Assembly: GCA_001899635.1 (NCBI GenBank)
Contig: MKVQ01000034.1
Span: 18,283-82,282 of the forward strand
From: Myxococcales bacterium 68-20
Lineage (GTDB): Bacteria; Myxococcota_A; Polyangia; Polyangiales; Polyangiaceae
DNA length: 64,000 nt
Direction: 5' to 3'
Positions 28,757-38,216 of this stretch are shown piece by piece. The number at the start of each line of letters is the position of its first letter. Position 1 is the first letter of the stretch. The notes below the pieces were generated by a model. That model saw only the letters and a program-made list of their open reading frames with translations. It was not told the DNA's origin and ran no database searches. Position numbers and translations under genes: made by a program.

Positions 28757-30172
28757 TCATTTCTCCGCGCGATCGATCGCGATGAACCTGCTCGAGTCTC
28801 CGCGCTTCACCTTGAGGAGAATCGGCTTGTCCGCCGGAGCCTCGCGCACCCTCGAGCGGAGGTCGTTCGCCGAGGCGATCGGCTTCCTGTCCGCTTCGAC
28901 GATCACGTCGCCGGGCTGGAGCGCGCCGGCGCTCGGCCCGCCGGGCGCGACGCGCCTGACGACCGCCCCTCCCCCTTCGGCATCGCCGACCTCGAGCCCG
29001 AGCCCGCCCGTCTCGGCCTTCTGACGGGCCGAGGGCGACTTCCCACGCCCCTCGTCTTCGAGCTGGGCGAGGGTGACCTGGACGTTCTTCGTCTGGCGGT
29101 CCCGATGAACGACGAGATCGACCTTCGACCCCGGCGCATGACGGGCGATCGTGCGAGACAGGTCGCGCGCGTGTCGGATCGAAACGTCGCCCACGCGCAC
29201 GATGACATCGCCGCTGACGAGCCCCGCGCTCGAGGCCGGACCGCCCTTCTCGACGTCACCGACGAGCGCGCCGCGCACGTCACCGAGCCCGAGGGCGGAG
29301 GCGAGGTTGTCGTCGATCTCCTGGACTTGGACACCGAGCCGCCCGCGCTTCACGTGACCGTCGGCCACGAGCTGCGGGAGGACGACCTTTATCTCATCGG
29401 ACGGGATCGCGAACCCGATGCCCTGCCCAGCGGGGTTGATCGCCGTGTTCATCCCGATGACCTGGCCGCGAGCATCGAACAGGGGGCCGCCGCTGTTCCC
29501 TGGGTTGATCGACGCGTCCGTCTGGATGAAGTCGTCGTAGGGTCCGGCGCCGATCGCGCGGCCCTTTGCGCTGACGATGCCCGTCGTCACCGTGTGCCCC
29601 AGCCCGAACGGGTTTCCGATCGCGACGACCGGCTCACCGACGCGCAGCGTGCCGCTGGGGCCGAACGGCACGAACGGCAGCGACGGTGCCCCCTGGATCT
29701 CCAGGACGGCGACGTCGAGCCGCTCGTCGCGACCTTTCACCTTCGCCGTCAACTCACGCTCGTCGGCGAGCTTCACCTTCACCACGTCGGCGCCTTCGAC
29801 GACGTGCGCGTTCGTGAGCACGTGCCCCTTGTCGTCGAAGATGAAGCCGGATCCGAGCGCGCGCTGCTTTCGCGGAGCCTCGGAGCCGAAGCCGCCGGGC
29901 CCGTTGCGGAAGAAGAACTCGAATGGCGACATCGGCTCACCGGCGCTCGCGCGCTTGGCCGTCTGCTCGACGGTGATGTTGACGACCGACGCCTTCACCT
30001 TCTCGACGAGAGACGCGGTGTCGAGCGCCGGTCCGGGAAGGGCCGTCTCCGCCGATGTCACGCCGGTCGTCGCGGTCTGCGCCGCTGCGGGGCTGCATCC
30101 AGCAGAGAGCGCAAGCGTGGGCAGGACCGAGAGGACGAGGTTGGGAACGAAGCGATGCGTTCGGAGCTTCAC
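28757..30172 (-). CDS. HtrA/DegP-type periplasmic serine protease
   Basis: About 471 aa from GTG 30172; a GTG at 30199 would add nine residues. The signal runs into a lipobox-like LSAGC. The trypsin-like domain carries the triad: His in LTNAHVVEG, Asp in RLDVAVLEI, Ser in INPGNSGGPLF. Two PDZ domains follow (around 265-350 and 380-465), as in DegP/DegQ. Its role is degrading or refolding damaged envelope proteins. The minus-strand PPM phosphatase lies just upstream. Confidence 0.92.
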   Translation of the reverse strand: MKLRTHRFVPNLVLSVLPTLALSAGCSPAAAQTATTGVTSAETALPGPALDTASLVEKVKASVVNITVEQTAKRASAGEPMSPFEFFFRNGPGGFGSEAPRKQRALGSGFIFDDKGHVLTNAHVVEGADVVKVKLADERELTAKVKGRDERLDVAVLEIQGAPSLPFVPFGPSGTLRVGEPVVAIGNPFGLGHTVTTGIVSAKGRAIGAGPYDDFIQTDASINPGNSGGPLFDARGQVIGMNTAINPAGQGIGFAIPSDEIKVVLPQLVADGHVKRGRLGVQVQEIDDNLASALGLGDVRGALVGDVEKGGPASSAGLVSGDVIVRVGDVSIRHARDLSRTIARHAPGSKVDLVVHRDRQTKNVQVTLAQLEDEGRGKSPSARQKAETGGLGLEVGDAEGGGAVVRRVAPGGPSAGALQPGDVIVEADRKPIASANDLRSRVREAPADKPILLKVKRGDSSRFIAIDRAEK

Positions 30173-30267
30173 GGGGCATACAACACGAGAGCCGCCCACG
30201 TCTTCCCGGCTGCGCTGCGTTTGCCGCGAGGCCCGAGACGACGGATGCCCGCCCGTTCCCCGCGCGG

Positions 30268-31143
30268 TCAGCCCGAGATGGGCGCCTTCGGCTCGTACGA
30301 CTGGAGCACCTCGACGGCATCTCCGGGCTTCTCGTCGACGGCTGGAGGCGCGAGGCCTCCGCCGACGCCTGCGACGATCACGGTGATGTTGTCCATCCCA
30401 CCACGCTCGTTCGCGAGCGCGACGAGCCTCTCTGCGGCCAGCTCCGGGCGCTTCGACTGGATGACGACGTCCCGGATCTCTTCGTCGCTCACTTCCCCCG
30501 TGAGCCCATCGGAGCAGAGGATGAGGCAGTCCCGATCGCGGAGCTCCATCATCCCGATCGCCACCTTGAGCTCGGGCTGATGGCCCATCGCCTGGAGGAT
30601 GACGTTGCGCATCGGGGATTGGCTCGCGTCCTCGGGGCTCATGATCCCGCTGTCGACGAGGAGCTGCACCATGCTCTGGTCGTGCGTGATCTGCGCGATC
30701 TCACCGCCGCGGACGAGGTAAGCGCGCGAATCGCCGACCTCGGCGATGTATGCTCGACCCGCGCGGACGAACACGGCCGTGAGCGTCGCGCCCATCCGTG
30801 CCTGCTCGCGCTGCCCGTGCTCCCGGACCACCTCGTGGGCGCGGCGGACGGCCTCCGTCAGGGTCGCGTCACGCGGCGTCTCGAGCGGAGCATCGGCGAT
30901 CTCCCGCGTGATCGTCTCGACGACCAGTGCGCTCGCCACCTCCCCGGCCTGGGCGCCTCCCATCCCGTCCGAGACGGCCAGGAGGACGCCGCGTTCTCCG
31001 ACGTCGAAGCGGGCGTGAGAGCGCTCTTGCAGGAGGGCGCCGCCGGTCAGGTCCGCCACGACGAACGCGTCTTCGTTGTTCTCGCGTACGAGTCCGACGT
31101 CGGACACCGCGGCGACGCTCACATAGTGGCTCACTGATGGCAT
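30268..31143 (-). CDS. PPM-family (PP2C-type) Ser/Thr protein phosphatase
   Basis: 291 aa, one PPM domain. Metal-binding motifs are [16 protein letters not shown] near the start, [13 protein letters not shown], and MDNITVI near the end. ATG 31143 is preceded by GAGGAGGAC; a longer start at 31215 is less likely. Such phosphatases reverse Hanks-type kinase signalling; a kinase is encoded about 1 kb away on the same strand, with the LolD gene between. Cytoplasmic. Confidence 0.92.
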   Translation of the reverse strand: MPSVSHYVSVAAVSDVGLVRENNEDAFVVADLTGGALLQERSHARFDVGERGVLLAVSDGMGGAQAGEVASALVVETITREIADAPLETPRDATLTEAVRRAHEVVREHGQREQARMGATLTAVFVRAGRAYIAEVGDSRAYLVRGGEIAQITHDQSMVQLLVDSGIMSPEDASQSPMRNVILQAMGHQPELKVAIGMMELRDRDCLILCSDGLTGEVSDEEIRDVVIQSKRPELAAERLVALANERGGMDNITVIVAGVGGGLAPPAVDEKPGDAVEVLQSYEPKAPISG

Positions 31144-31391
31144 CGGTCCTCCTCGACCGCTCCTCATTGCACGAGCTTGGCCGGGCCTCGTACGGCCCGA
31201 AACCTGCGGATCCACGGCCCTGCTCGGGAGCGGCGGCAGTGCCGCCTGTGGCTGTCCTTCACGCTTGGGGCAGGCCGCCCCGAGGCCGCGCTCGCCGCCG
31301 GGGCGCGGCGGAGCCGACCGCTCGAGGGGAAGGAGCCGACCGCTCGAAGGGAAACAGACGACGGGGCTCGTGTGCTAGAAGGAGCACGATC

Positions 31392-32138
31392 ATGGCTCGT
31401 CCAGTCGTCGTCGCCAGGGACGTCAAGAAGTCCTTCCAGCACATGGGGCGGACGCTCGACGTCCTTCGTGGGATCGACCTCACGATCAACGAAGGGGAGA
31501 TGGTCGGCATCGTCGGCCAGTCCGGCGCGGGCAAATCCACGCTCCTCCACTGCATCGGCACGCTCGACGTCATCACCTCGGGCTCGCTCAAGATCGACGA
31601 TGCCGAGCTGACCGATCTGTCGGGCACCCGCCTCGCGGCGCTCCGGAACCGGACGATCGGGTTCGTCTTCCAGTTCCACCACCTGCTCCCCGAGTTCAGC
31701 GCGCTCGAGAACGTGGTCATGCCGGGGCTCATCCAGGGCCGCTCGCGTCGTGACATGGAACCCCGCGCCCGCGCCCTCCTCGAAGAGGTCGGCCTGAAGG
31801 AGCGCGTTCTCCACCGCCCCGGCGAGCTCTCCGGCGGCGAGCAGCAGCGTGTCGCGCTCGCTCGCGCGCTCGTCCTCGAGCCCAAGCTCCTCCTCGCCGA
31901 CGAACCCACCGGCAACCTCGACTCACGGACCAGCGAGCAGATCCACCAGCTCTTCTACACCGTGAACGAGCAGCGCAAGACGACCATCGTGATCGTCACG
32001 CACAACGCGGCGCTCGCCGATGGGATGCCTCGCAAGATCACGCTCCGCGACGGACGCGTCGAGCGTGACGAGCGGCGGGCCCAAGGCTCGGTTGCCGCCA
32101 GCAGCGTGAGCGAGCGCACCGGCAAAGTCGAAGTCTGA
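31392..32138 (+). CDS. lolD: LolD-type ABC transporter ATP-binding protein
   Basis: 248 aa. Walker [10 protein letters not shown] near 43-51, signature [15 protein letters not shown], Walker [14 protein letters not shown]. The pattern ADEPTGNLD and length fit the LolD/MacB group of ATPases for lipoprotein release or efflux. No LolC or LolE permease gene is adjacent; the neighbours are divergent or convergent. So it is an orphan ATPase here, and the exact pathway is inferred. Confidence 0.82.
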   Translation: MARPVVVARDVKKSFQHMGRTLDVLRGIDLTINEGEMVGIVGQSGAGKSTLLHCIGTLDVITSGSLKIDDAELTDLSGTRLAALRNRTIGFVFQFHHLLPEFSALENVVMPGLIQGRSRRDMEPRARALLEEVGLKERVLHRPGELSGGEQQRVALARALVLEPKLLLADEPTGNLDSRTSEQIHQLFYTVNEQRKTTIVIVTHNAALADGMPRKITLRDGRVERDERRAQGSVAASSVSERTGKVEV

Positions 32139-32153
32139 CTCGCGCTTCGCCCC

Positions 32154-34370
32154 CTAGCCGGCGCCGAGACGCCGGAGGAGCGCCATGGCCCCCGCCTGCG
32201 CGCGCCCGGACGTTGCGTGAAGTGTCCGTGTGACCTCGGCGTGGAGCTGCTGCGTGCGGACACGCCCTCGGTCGACCTGCGCGCCGATGCGCGCGACGGC
32301 CTCGAGGTCCACCGCGTCGATCTCGCGGAGCCCGACGATGGCCGCGACCAACACGCCGTCGTCGTCGTGCGCGACGAGGTGGAGCAACACCGGCCGGGCG
32401 CGCCCGCCCCAGACGCGCGGAAGCGCACGCGCGGCGGCACGACAAAGGGTCGGCACCGGTGAGGTCGCGAACTTCACGACGAGGTTCCCCGTGATCTCGT
32501 CGTTCGCCTTCGGCACGCTCAGGAGCAGGTCTTCGGCGAGCTCGGTCGCCACACGGTTCTGCCCCGTCCTCGCTTGCTCGAAGATCCGCTCGAGCGCCGC
32601 GCGCAGCACCGGAAAGGCGGAGTCGCCGAGCGACTTCATCGTCGTCACGAACGCGATGCGAGCTCGCGGATCGGCAAGCGACTTGGTTCGGGCGCCGTAG
32701 AGCGCGTACGCCCCGGCCACACCTGCGTGCGCGATGAGCTCGACGGCCGCCGCCCCCGCGTCCTGCTGCGCGAGGAGGGCAACCGCGATCGGAGCGAGGA
32801 CCTCCGGATCGACAAACGACCGAGCGACACCGGCGAGCGAGTCGCGCGCAGCCGCGTCGTCGCGGACGCGCTCCTCGAGGCCCGCCACGATCAGGGAAAC
32901 CTGCGCGAGCGTCCGCACGTCGGCGCGCTGCGCGAGGATCCGCACGGCGTCGTCGAGCTCGGCGAGCCGGCGTACGAACGCGCGGGGATCGCGCTCGTGC
33001 ACGATCTGGCCAAGCGCTGCCTTCACGTCCGTCGCGAGCGCGCCCGCGAGCGCCTGCCCCGGCGTCATCTGCGCCTCGCCCATGAAGCGCGCGTACCCAT
33101 CGGCGCTGCTCTCTAGCCAGTCCGTAGCGAGCTCACTCGACGGAGGCGGAGCCAACCGAGCCGCGGGCAGCGAGGGGCTCGACGGCAAGTCCAAGCTCGG
33201 CACACCGCGAACCGACGAGGGGACCTCCGGGGTGAAGAGGGTCTTCAACTCGGCCCGGAGCTCCATCATGTCCGCATGGCGGTCGTCGCGACACTTCGAG
33301 AGCGCTCGCTGCACCAGCCGATCGAAGCGCGGATCCACGTCCGGCCTCCTGGCGGCGATCGGCGGAGCCGGCGCGCTCACCTGCATCCGGCGGATCGAGT
33401 CGGCGTCGTGCGCGAGGAACGGCACCGTTCCCGTCGCGAGCTCGTACAGCATGATCCCGCACGCGTAGACGTCGCTGCGTGCGTCGAGCTCCTCACCGAG
33501 GCACTGCTCCGGGGACATGTAGACGGGCGTCCCTGCGAGGCGCTGCGCAACCTCTCCGGACACGCTCGGAGGTACGGCGAAGCCGAAGTCGAGGACCTTC
33601 ACCGTCTCGACACGCTTGCCGTCGTCGTCGTCCTTCGCGACGATCATCACGTTGTCCGGCTTCACGTCGCGGTGGATGAGACCACGGCTGTGAGCATGCC
33701 CGAGCCCCGCACAGACCTGCAGCATCAACGACGCTATCCGCGGCACGTCGAAGATCTGCTCGCGCTGCTGGATCGATCGGAGCGTGGCGCCGTTGACGAA
33801 CGCCATCGAGAGATAGAGGAGGCCGTCGGGCTCCTGGCCGAAGTCGTAGATGTGAACCAGGTTCGTGTGATCGAGACGCGAGAGCGCGAGCGCCTCGGCA
33901 TAGAAGCGACGACAGAACTCGACGTCGCGCTGGAACGCCTCGTGGAGGACCTTCACCGCGACCGTGATGCCGAGGCCGAGGTGACGGGCGCGATAGACGG
34001 CGCCGATGCTGCCTTCGCCGAGCACCGAGAGGATCTCGACGCGCCCGCCCGCGATCACGCGCCCGACGAACTGGTCCGCCGACACCGAACCTTCGAGCAG
34101 CGGCGCGGCGGTCTCGCGCTCCTCTTCCTCGTAGGGGTAGAGCCGGAGCGCGCAACCATGCTCGCTCGTCGTGCCGAGCGGCTCCGCGAGCAGCCGAAGC
34201 GGGGAGCCCGTTCGCGACGTGTACACCTCGAGGACGTGCGGTCCCGGCCGTGTAGGCTCGTGTTCGAGCCGAACCCACACCGCACGCCCGAGGAGCGACG
34301 CTTCCTCCAGCTCACGCGCAGCCTCCTCTTCGAGGAGAGCTGCGACGAGAATTGGCAGCGCCTCAGCCAT
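32154..34370 (-). CDS. Hanks-type Ser/Thr protein kinase with helical repeat tail
   Basis: About 738 aa. Residues 1-100 are an N-terminal extension, perhaps PilZ-like (LRLYPYEEEE). The kinase domain (about 110-375) is complete: Gly loop LGEGSIGAVY (117-126), Lys140 in VAVKVL, HRD at 233-235 followed by VKPDN, DFG at 261-263, and the APE-like SPEQCLG. The C-terminal 300 residues are Ala/Leu-rich helical pairs, probably HEAT-like repeats. No transmembrane helix, so cytoplasmic. The ATG at 34388 would add six residues. Confidence 0.9.
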   Translation of the reverse strand: MAEALPILVAALLEEEAARELEEASLLGRAVWVRLEHEPTRPGPHVLEVYTSRTGSPLRLLAEPLGTTSEHGCALRLYPYEEEERETAAPLLEGSVSADQFVGRVIAGGRVEILSVLGEGSIGAVYRARHLGLGITVAVKVLHEAFQRDVEFCRRFYAEALALSRLDHTNLVHIYDFGQEPDGLLYLSMAFVNGATLRSIQQREQIFDVPRIASLMLQVCAGLGHAHSRGLIHRDVKPDNVMIVAKDDDDGKRVETVKVLDFGFAVPPSVSGEVAQRLAGTPVYMSPEQCLGEELDARSDVYACGIMLYELATGTVPFLAHDADSIRRMQVSAPAPPIAARRPDVDPRFDRLVQRALSKCRDDRHADMMELRAELKTLFTPEVPSSVRGVPSLDLPSSPSLPAARLAPPPSSELATDWLESSADGYARFMGEAQMTPGQALAGALATDVKAALGQIVHERDPRAFVRRLAELDDAVRILAQRADVRTLAQVSLIVAGLEERVRDDAAARDSLAGVARSFVDPEVLAPIAVALLAQQDAGAAAVELIAHAGVAGAYALYGARTKSLADPRARIAFVTTMKSLGDSAFPVLRAALERIFEQARTGQNRVATELAEDLLLSVPKANDEITGNLVVKFATSPVPTLCRAAARALPRVWGGRARPVLLHLVAHDDDGVLVAAIVGLREIDAVDLEAVARIGAQVDRGRVRTQQLHAEVTRTLHATSGRAQAGAMALLRRLGAG

Positions 34371-34834
34371 CCACGACCAAGGTCCCATCCTCGCTGCGAT
34401 CGATCAAGCGCCGACGGCCGACGACGATCGCTGCATCCGTTGGCCAGCTCAGCCGGTGAGGAAACAGGGAACAGGAAAGGGCAAGTGAAACGGGGAACGG
34501 GCACCCTGCCGACTGTAGGCCGAGCGATTCGCGCTCATCGGCCTCAGGGAAACGGTCGAGCCCTGGCGAGGCCCGTTCCCCGTTCTACTTGCCGGTTCCC
34601 CGTTCCCTGTTCCGGATAGGGCACGTTCGGCCCACTCGCTCGAGAGAGGTGCAGATGAGGTGCTGCGGTCTCGGAACGTTCCGAGCGCGCGTCGTACTTC
34701 GACAGCTCCCCCGTCGAACGTCTACCGAGGTGGCCGCGTCGGGGCGAACCACATTGCTGCGTTCGCCACGGTGGCGCTCTTCACGGGACATATCGCGCGA
34801 AGCGTGGGCGCGCTCGGGCTCGAGTCGCGCCGGC
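34371..34834. other. Intergenic region holding a repeat element
   Basis: 464 nt between the kinase and the CdaR-like gene, both minus strand. It contains the second GGGAAC inverted-repeat element (34461-34614) and no supported gene; open frames through it have repeat-derived or Arg/Ser-rich sequence. The kinase promoter presumably lies here. Confidence 0.5.
34461..34614. repeat. GGGAAC-rich inverted-repeat element, copy 2
   Basis: The left arm (34461-34502) and right arm (34571-34614) are imperfect reverse complements of about 43 nt. They share the core GGCAAGT flanked by AACAGGGAAC and GAACGGGGAACGGG. The same core and flanks are found in the element between coxB and coxA. The 68-nt spacer differs from that of copy 1. 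Confidence 0.82.
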
Positions 34835-35752
34835 TCACCAGCGCACGGCCACCCGGGGCGGCGTGATGAACGCGTCGCACTTGTCGATGCGGACCGTGAC
34901 CGGCAGGCTCATGCTGCCGGCTGGCTCTTTCGACGTGACCTCGACCTCCGGGACGATCTGCTCGGACCGGAGGCTGCGAACGATCTCGGGCGGGCAGACG
35001 AGGCGGACGTCCACCTCTGCCGGCGTCGCCTTGCCCTTGGGTGTTCCGAGGACGACAACCGGCAGCTTCGGGTACAGGCCCTCGGCGACCTCGCGCGCGA
35101 TCTCCGCCGTGACGGTGATGCTCTGCGGCTCGATCTTCAAGCGCGGGTTCGGCTTCTCGATCGCGAGCTGCCTCGGATACTCCCCCTCGGCAGAGAGCGC
35201 CCGGACATCGAACGCGTCGGCGCGCACGTGCTGGAGGACCATGACGTCGCTCTGGGGGCCTCGCACCTTCACGGTCTTCGGCTCGGCGACGAGCGGCGCC
35301 TTCACGACATAGCCGTCGGCAGGCGCCCCGACGACGCTCACCTGCACGGGGACGTCGCGCGTCACGCGCTGCTCCCACTTCAGATCGATCGACGGAGGCT
35401 CGAACTGCTCGATCTCGACCCTCATCCCTTCGGGCAGCCGCACCATCTTCTCGTTGAAGACGACCCGCTCGGGCGAGCGCGTCAGGTCGAGGATGATGTG
35501 CACCGCGCCGCCGCGGAGGTTGTCGATCGTCCCCGCCGAGCCGCGCACGAAGATGCGGACGTCGCGCGGGATCGTGCCGGTGAAGACCTTGTCGCCGCTC
35601 TCCGGCGGAAGGTTCACCTCGAGATCGACGGAGATCGAACCGCGCGAGTCCTGGCCCCCGTGCACGAGCGAGTAGAGGACGAGCGCGAACGCGAAGCTCA
35701 AGAGCTTCAGGTTCAGGTTCTCCGTGAGCATCGCCTTGATGCGGTCCCACAT
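34835..35752 (-). CDS. cdaR: CdaR-like YbbR-domain protein
   Basis: 305 aa. One N-terminal membrane helix (about 12-32, NLKLLSFAFALVLYSLV) and then YbbR-type repeats on the outer side, seen from the repeated PVQVSV-like strand patterns. In other bacteria CdaR binds and controls the diadenylate cyclase CdaA. Here it follows the cdaA gene by 43 nt, which supports the role. It ends the folP-cdaA-cdaR operon; no glmM follows. Confidence 0.85.
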   Translation of the reverse strand: MWDRIKAMLTENLNLKLLSFAFALVLYSLVHGGQDSRGSISVDLEVNLPPESGDKVFTGTIPRDVRIFVRGSAGTIDNLRGGAVHIILDLTRSPERVVFNEKMVRLPEGMRVEIEQFEPPSIDLKWEQRVTRDVPVQVSVVGAPADGYVVKAPLVAEPKTVKVRGPQSDVMVLQHVRADAFDVRALSAEGEYPRQLAIEKPNPRLKIEPQSITVTAEIAREVAEGLYPKLPVVVLGTPKGKATPAEVDVRLVCPPEIVRSLRSEQIVPEVEVTSKEPAGSMSLPVTVRIDKCDAFITPPRVAVRW

Positions 35753-35795
35753 GGCTCGTCGTCCTCAATAGGTTAAGGCGAAGGGAAAGTCCTGC

Positions 35796-36980
35796 TCAGC
35801 CGCTGCCGTCCTTCGGCGTCGGGGTCGACGAGCTCCGCTGCATCGGGATCGGCGTGGGGATCGGCGTCGTGAGCGTCTGCTTCGGGACGGAGCCCGGCAG
35901 CGGGGTCGTGAGGGTCTGCTTCGGAGCGGAGGTCGGCAGCGGCGTGGCGAGGGAGGGGGACGGCTGCATCGGCCGTGTCGCGCCGGGATCGGTGAAGCGC
36001 GCCGCCGGTACGGAGTCCTCGGGGAGGACCGACGCACGACGCCCCGCCTGGGCCATCGCGTCGACGGTGAACGAGGTGCGCTGTTCCCTCTGGTCGCCAA
36101 CCGTCGGCGTCTGGGGCGGGAGCGTGATCCGGAGCGCACCGGGGGCCGGAGCCATCGAGGTCCGCTGCTTCGCCCCCTTCTTCTTCGCGCGCGCACGCTG
36201 GCCGAAGAGACCGAGGAGCGCTTGCTTGAGCGAGGCACCGTCGAGGTTCGGCACGATGTTGCCGTTGAAGCAGAAGCTGATGGTGCCGCGCTCCTCGGAG
36301 ACGACGACGACGACGGCGTCGGTCTCCTCGGTGATCCCGAGCGCCGCGCGGTGGCGTGAGCCGAGCGACTTGTCGAGCACCTTCATGTCCGGCATCGGGA
36401 AGAAGACACCGGCCTTCGCGATTCGCAGGTTCCGGATGACGACCGCGCCGTCGTGGAGCTTGTTCAAGCTCTCGGGGATGAACATGCTCACGAGCAGCTC
36501 GCGCTGGACCTGAGCGTCGACCGGGGTGCCCTGACCGACGACGAACTCGTCGAGGTTGGCGTCTTGCTCGAAGCAGATCAGCGCGCCGATACGGTGACGC
36601 GCGAGCTCGGTCGAGGCCGCCACCACTTCGTCGATGACGCGCGTCTCCTGCTGGCGCGCCATCCCGGCGAAGAACGCACGAGAGCCGACGCGCATGAGAC
36701 CGCGCCGGATGTCGTTCTGGAAGACGACGACGACGATGAGGATGATCGACGAGAGGAGCGACGAGAGGAGGTTGAAGAGGGTGAGGAGGCCGGCCCACTT
36801 CGCGACCACGTAGACGAGGAAGATGACACCGAGGCCGGTGCCCATCTGCATCGCGCGCGTTCCGCGCAAGACGAGGAGCGCGCGGTAGACGACATAGGTG
36901 ACGATGAGGAGGTCGCCGACATCGACGAGGACCTGGAGGATCGGGCGCCCCGCGAAGAGATGGCGAAGACCTTCCAACAT
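35796..36980 (-). CDS. cdaA: CdaA-type diadenylate cyclase with Pro/Thr-rich tail
   Basis: 394 aa. Three membrane helices (about 12-35, 48-62, 66-88), then a DAC domain (about 105-260) with the catalytic LHDGAVVI (DGA 177-179) and GSRHRAAL (RHR 209-211). It makes c-di-AMP from ATP. The last 130 residues are a basic then Pro/Thr-rich tail containing repeated units near TPLPTSAPKQTLT and TPLPGSVPKQTLT, longer than usual CdaA. The start overlaps the folP stop (TGATG). Confidence 0.92.
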   Translation of the reverse strand: MLEGLRHLFAGRPILQVLVDVGDLLIVTYVVYRALLVLRGTRAMQMGTGLGVIFLVYVVAKWAGLLTLFNLLSSLLSSIILIVVVVFQNDIRRGLMRVGSRAFFAGMARQQETRVIDEVVAASTELARHRIGALICFEQDANLDEFVVGQGTPVDAQVQRELLVSMFIPESLNKLHDGAVVIRNLRIAKAGVFFPMPDMKVLDKSLGSRHRAALGITEETDAVVVVVSEERGTISFCFNGNIVPNLDGASLKQALLGLFGQRARAKKKGAKQRTSMAPAPGALRITLPPQTPTVGDQREQRTSFTVDAMAQAGRRASVLPEDSVPAARFTDPGATRPMQPSPSLATPLPTSAPKQTLTTPLPGSVPKQTLTTPIPTPIPMQRSSSTPTPKDGSG

Positions 36981-37891
36981 CAGATCTTCCTCCGGGGAGT
37001 CCCGAGGACGATCTCCATGTCGATGGCCTGCCGCGTCGCGCGGACGTCGTGAACGCGAAGGATGTGGACGCCGGCGCGGACCGCATGCAGCGCCGCTGCG
37101 ATCGACGCGCCTTCGCGCTCGGCAGGCTCCGCCTTCGATGCGCCCGGCTTCTGCGGGTCCACGAGCGTGAGGAACGACTTGCGGCTCGCACCGAACAGGA
37201 CGGGCACTTCGCCGTTCTTGCTCACGGCCTCGACGACCTGGCCGGCGCGACGGAGGAGCTCGAAGCTATGACGCGACGCCTTCGAGAAGCCGAGCCCGGG
37301 ATCCATGACGAGCGAGGAACGCGGAACGCCGAGCTCGTTCGCTCGAGCTGCAGCGCGCTCCCACTCCGCGACCACGTCCACGACGACGTCGTCGTAGGCG
37401 CCGAGCGGCCAGCCGCCGTAGCCGCTCATCTGCTCCTGAGGAGCACGTGAGTGCGAGAGGACGAGGCAAGCGCCGCTGCCTCCGACCACTCGCGCGAGGT
37501 CTTCGTCACGCAGGAGCGACACGTCGTTGACCGCGTGCGCTCCCGCATCGAGGCAGACGGCGGCAACCTCCACGCTCGTGGTGTCGATCGAGACGCACGC
37601 CCCGCGCTCCACGGCATACCGGATGACCGGTAGGACGCGTTCGAGCTGCTCGCGGGGAGGCACGGGCTTGCTCCCAGGACGCGTCGATTCGCCGCCGACA
37701 TCGACGATGTCGGCTCCCGCCGCGATGAGCTCGTCCACGCGGGTACGTGCGGCATCGCGATCGAGGAAGCGGCCGCCGTCGCTGAAGGAGTCGGGCGTCA
37801 CGTTGCAGATCCCCATCAGGGCTGCACCGCGGCGAGCCACGGCCCCTCTCACGACGCCAGCGAATCTCGAGCTTCGCGTCATGACCAACAT
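36980..37891 (-). CDS. folP: Dihydropteroate synthase
   Basis: 303 aa, close to the usual size. Conserved segments: GICNVTPDSFSDGG, ADIVDVGGESTRPGS, MDPGLGFSK and FGASRKSF. It joins p-aminobenzoate to the pterin pyrophosphate in folate synthesis; cytoplasmic. First gene of the folP-cdaA-cdaR operon, a pairing also seen in other bacteria. An alternative start is ATG 37882. Confidence 0.93.
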   Translation of the reverse strand: MLVMTRSSRFAGVVRGAVARRGAALMGICNVTPDSFSDGGRFLDRDAARTRVDELIAAGADIVDVGGESTRPGSKPVPPREQLERVLPVIRYAVERGACVSIDTTSVEVAAVCLDAGAHAVNDVSLLRDEDLARVVGGSGACLVLSHSRAPQEQMSGYGGWPLGAYDDVVVDVVAEWERAAARANELGVPRSSLVMDPGLGFSKASRHSFELLRRAGQVVEAVSKNGEVPVLFGASRKSFLTLVDPQKPGASKAEPAEREGASIAAALHAVRAGVHILRVHDVRATRQAIDMEIVLGTPRRKI

Positions 37892-38216
37892 GAACCCGTA
37901 GCAAGACGTGCGCCGACGGGCAACCCTTCATGCCCACATTGATAGTTTCCACATGTCCGCCGGGTCGCGTGGCGCGTGTCGGCGGTCTCGTTTCCGCGCT
38001 CGCTTCCGCGCTCGTGGTGCCGTCCCGGCGGCGTCCGGTATCTGGACAGGTGCTCACGCAGGTATTTTGGCAGGTATTTTGGCAGGTGCTCGAGCAGGTA
38101 TTTGGGGACGCGACGTCTCTCGACAAGCCCAAGCCCACGCCGGACGCACGATCGCCCGCGTGCCTCAGTCCGACGCGAGGCGAGCACGGGTCTGGAGCGC
38201 CCCCAGCTCGGGGAGC
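37892..38216. other. Intergenic region upstream of folP with tandem repeat
   Basis: 325 nt between folP (leftwards) and marR (ending here). It carries a 12-nt tandem repeat and a short AT-richer stretch (37930-37960) that could be part of the folP promoter. Frames are open on both strands across the repeat because 12 is a multiple of 3; I do not call them genes. Confidence 0.45.
38035..38106. repeat. 12-nt tandem repeat, six units
   Basis: Units alternate CAGGTATTTTGG-like and CAGGTGCTCACG-like forms at exactly 12-nt spacing: five clear copies (38047-38106) and one degenerate copy (38035-38046). The T-rich units contrast with the GC-rich surroundings. It lies 144-215 nt upstream of the folP start. 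Could be protein-binding iterons, a slippage array or part of a leader. Confidence 0.8.

Noticed and set aside
38035..38106. CRISPR-like array
   Set aside because: Units are 12 nt with no spacers; it is a simple tandem repeat.
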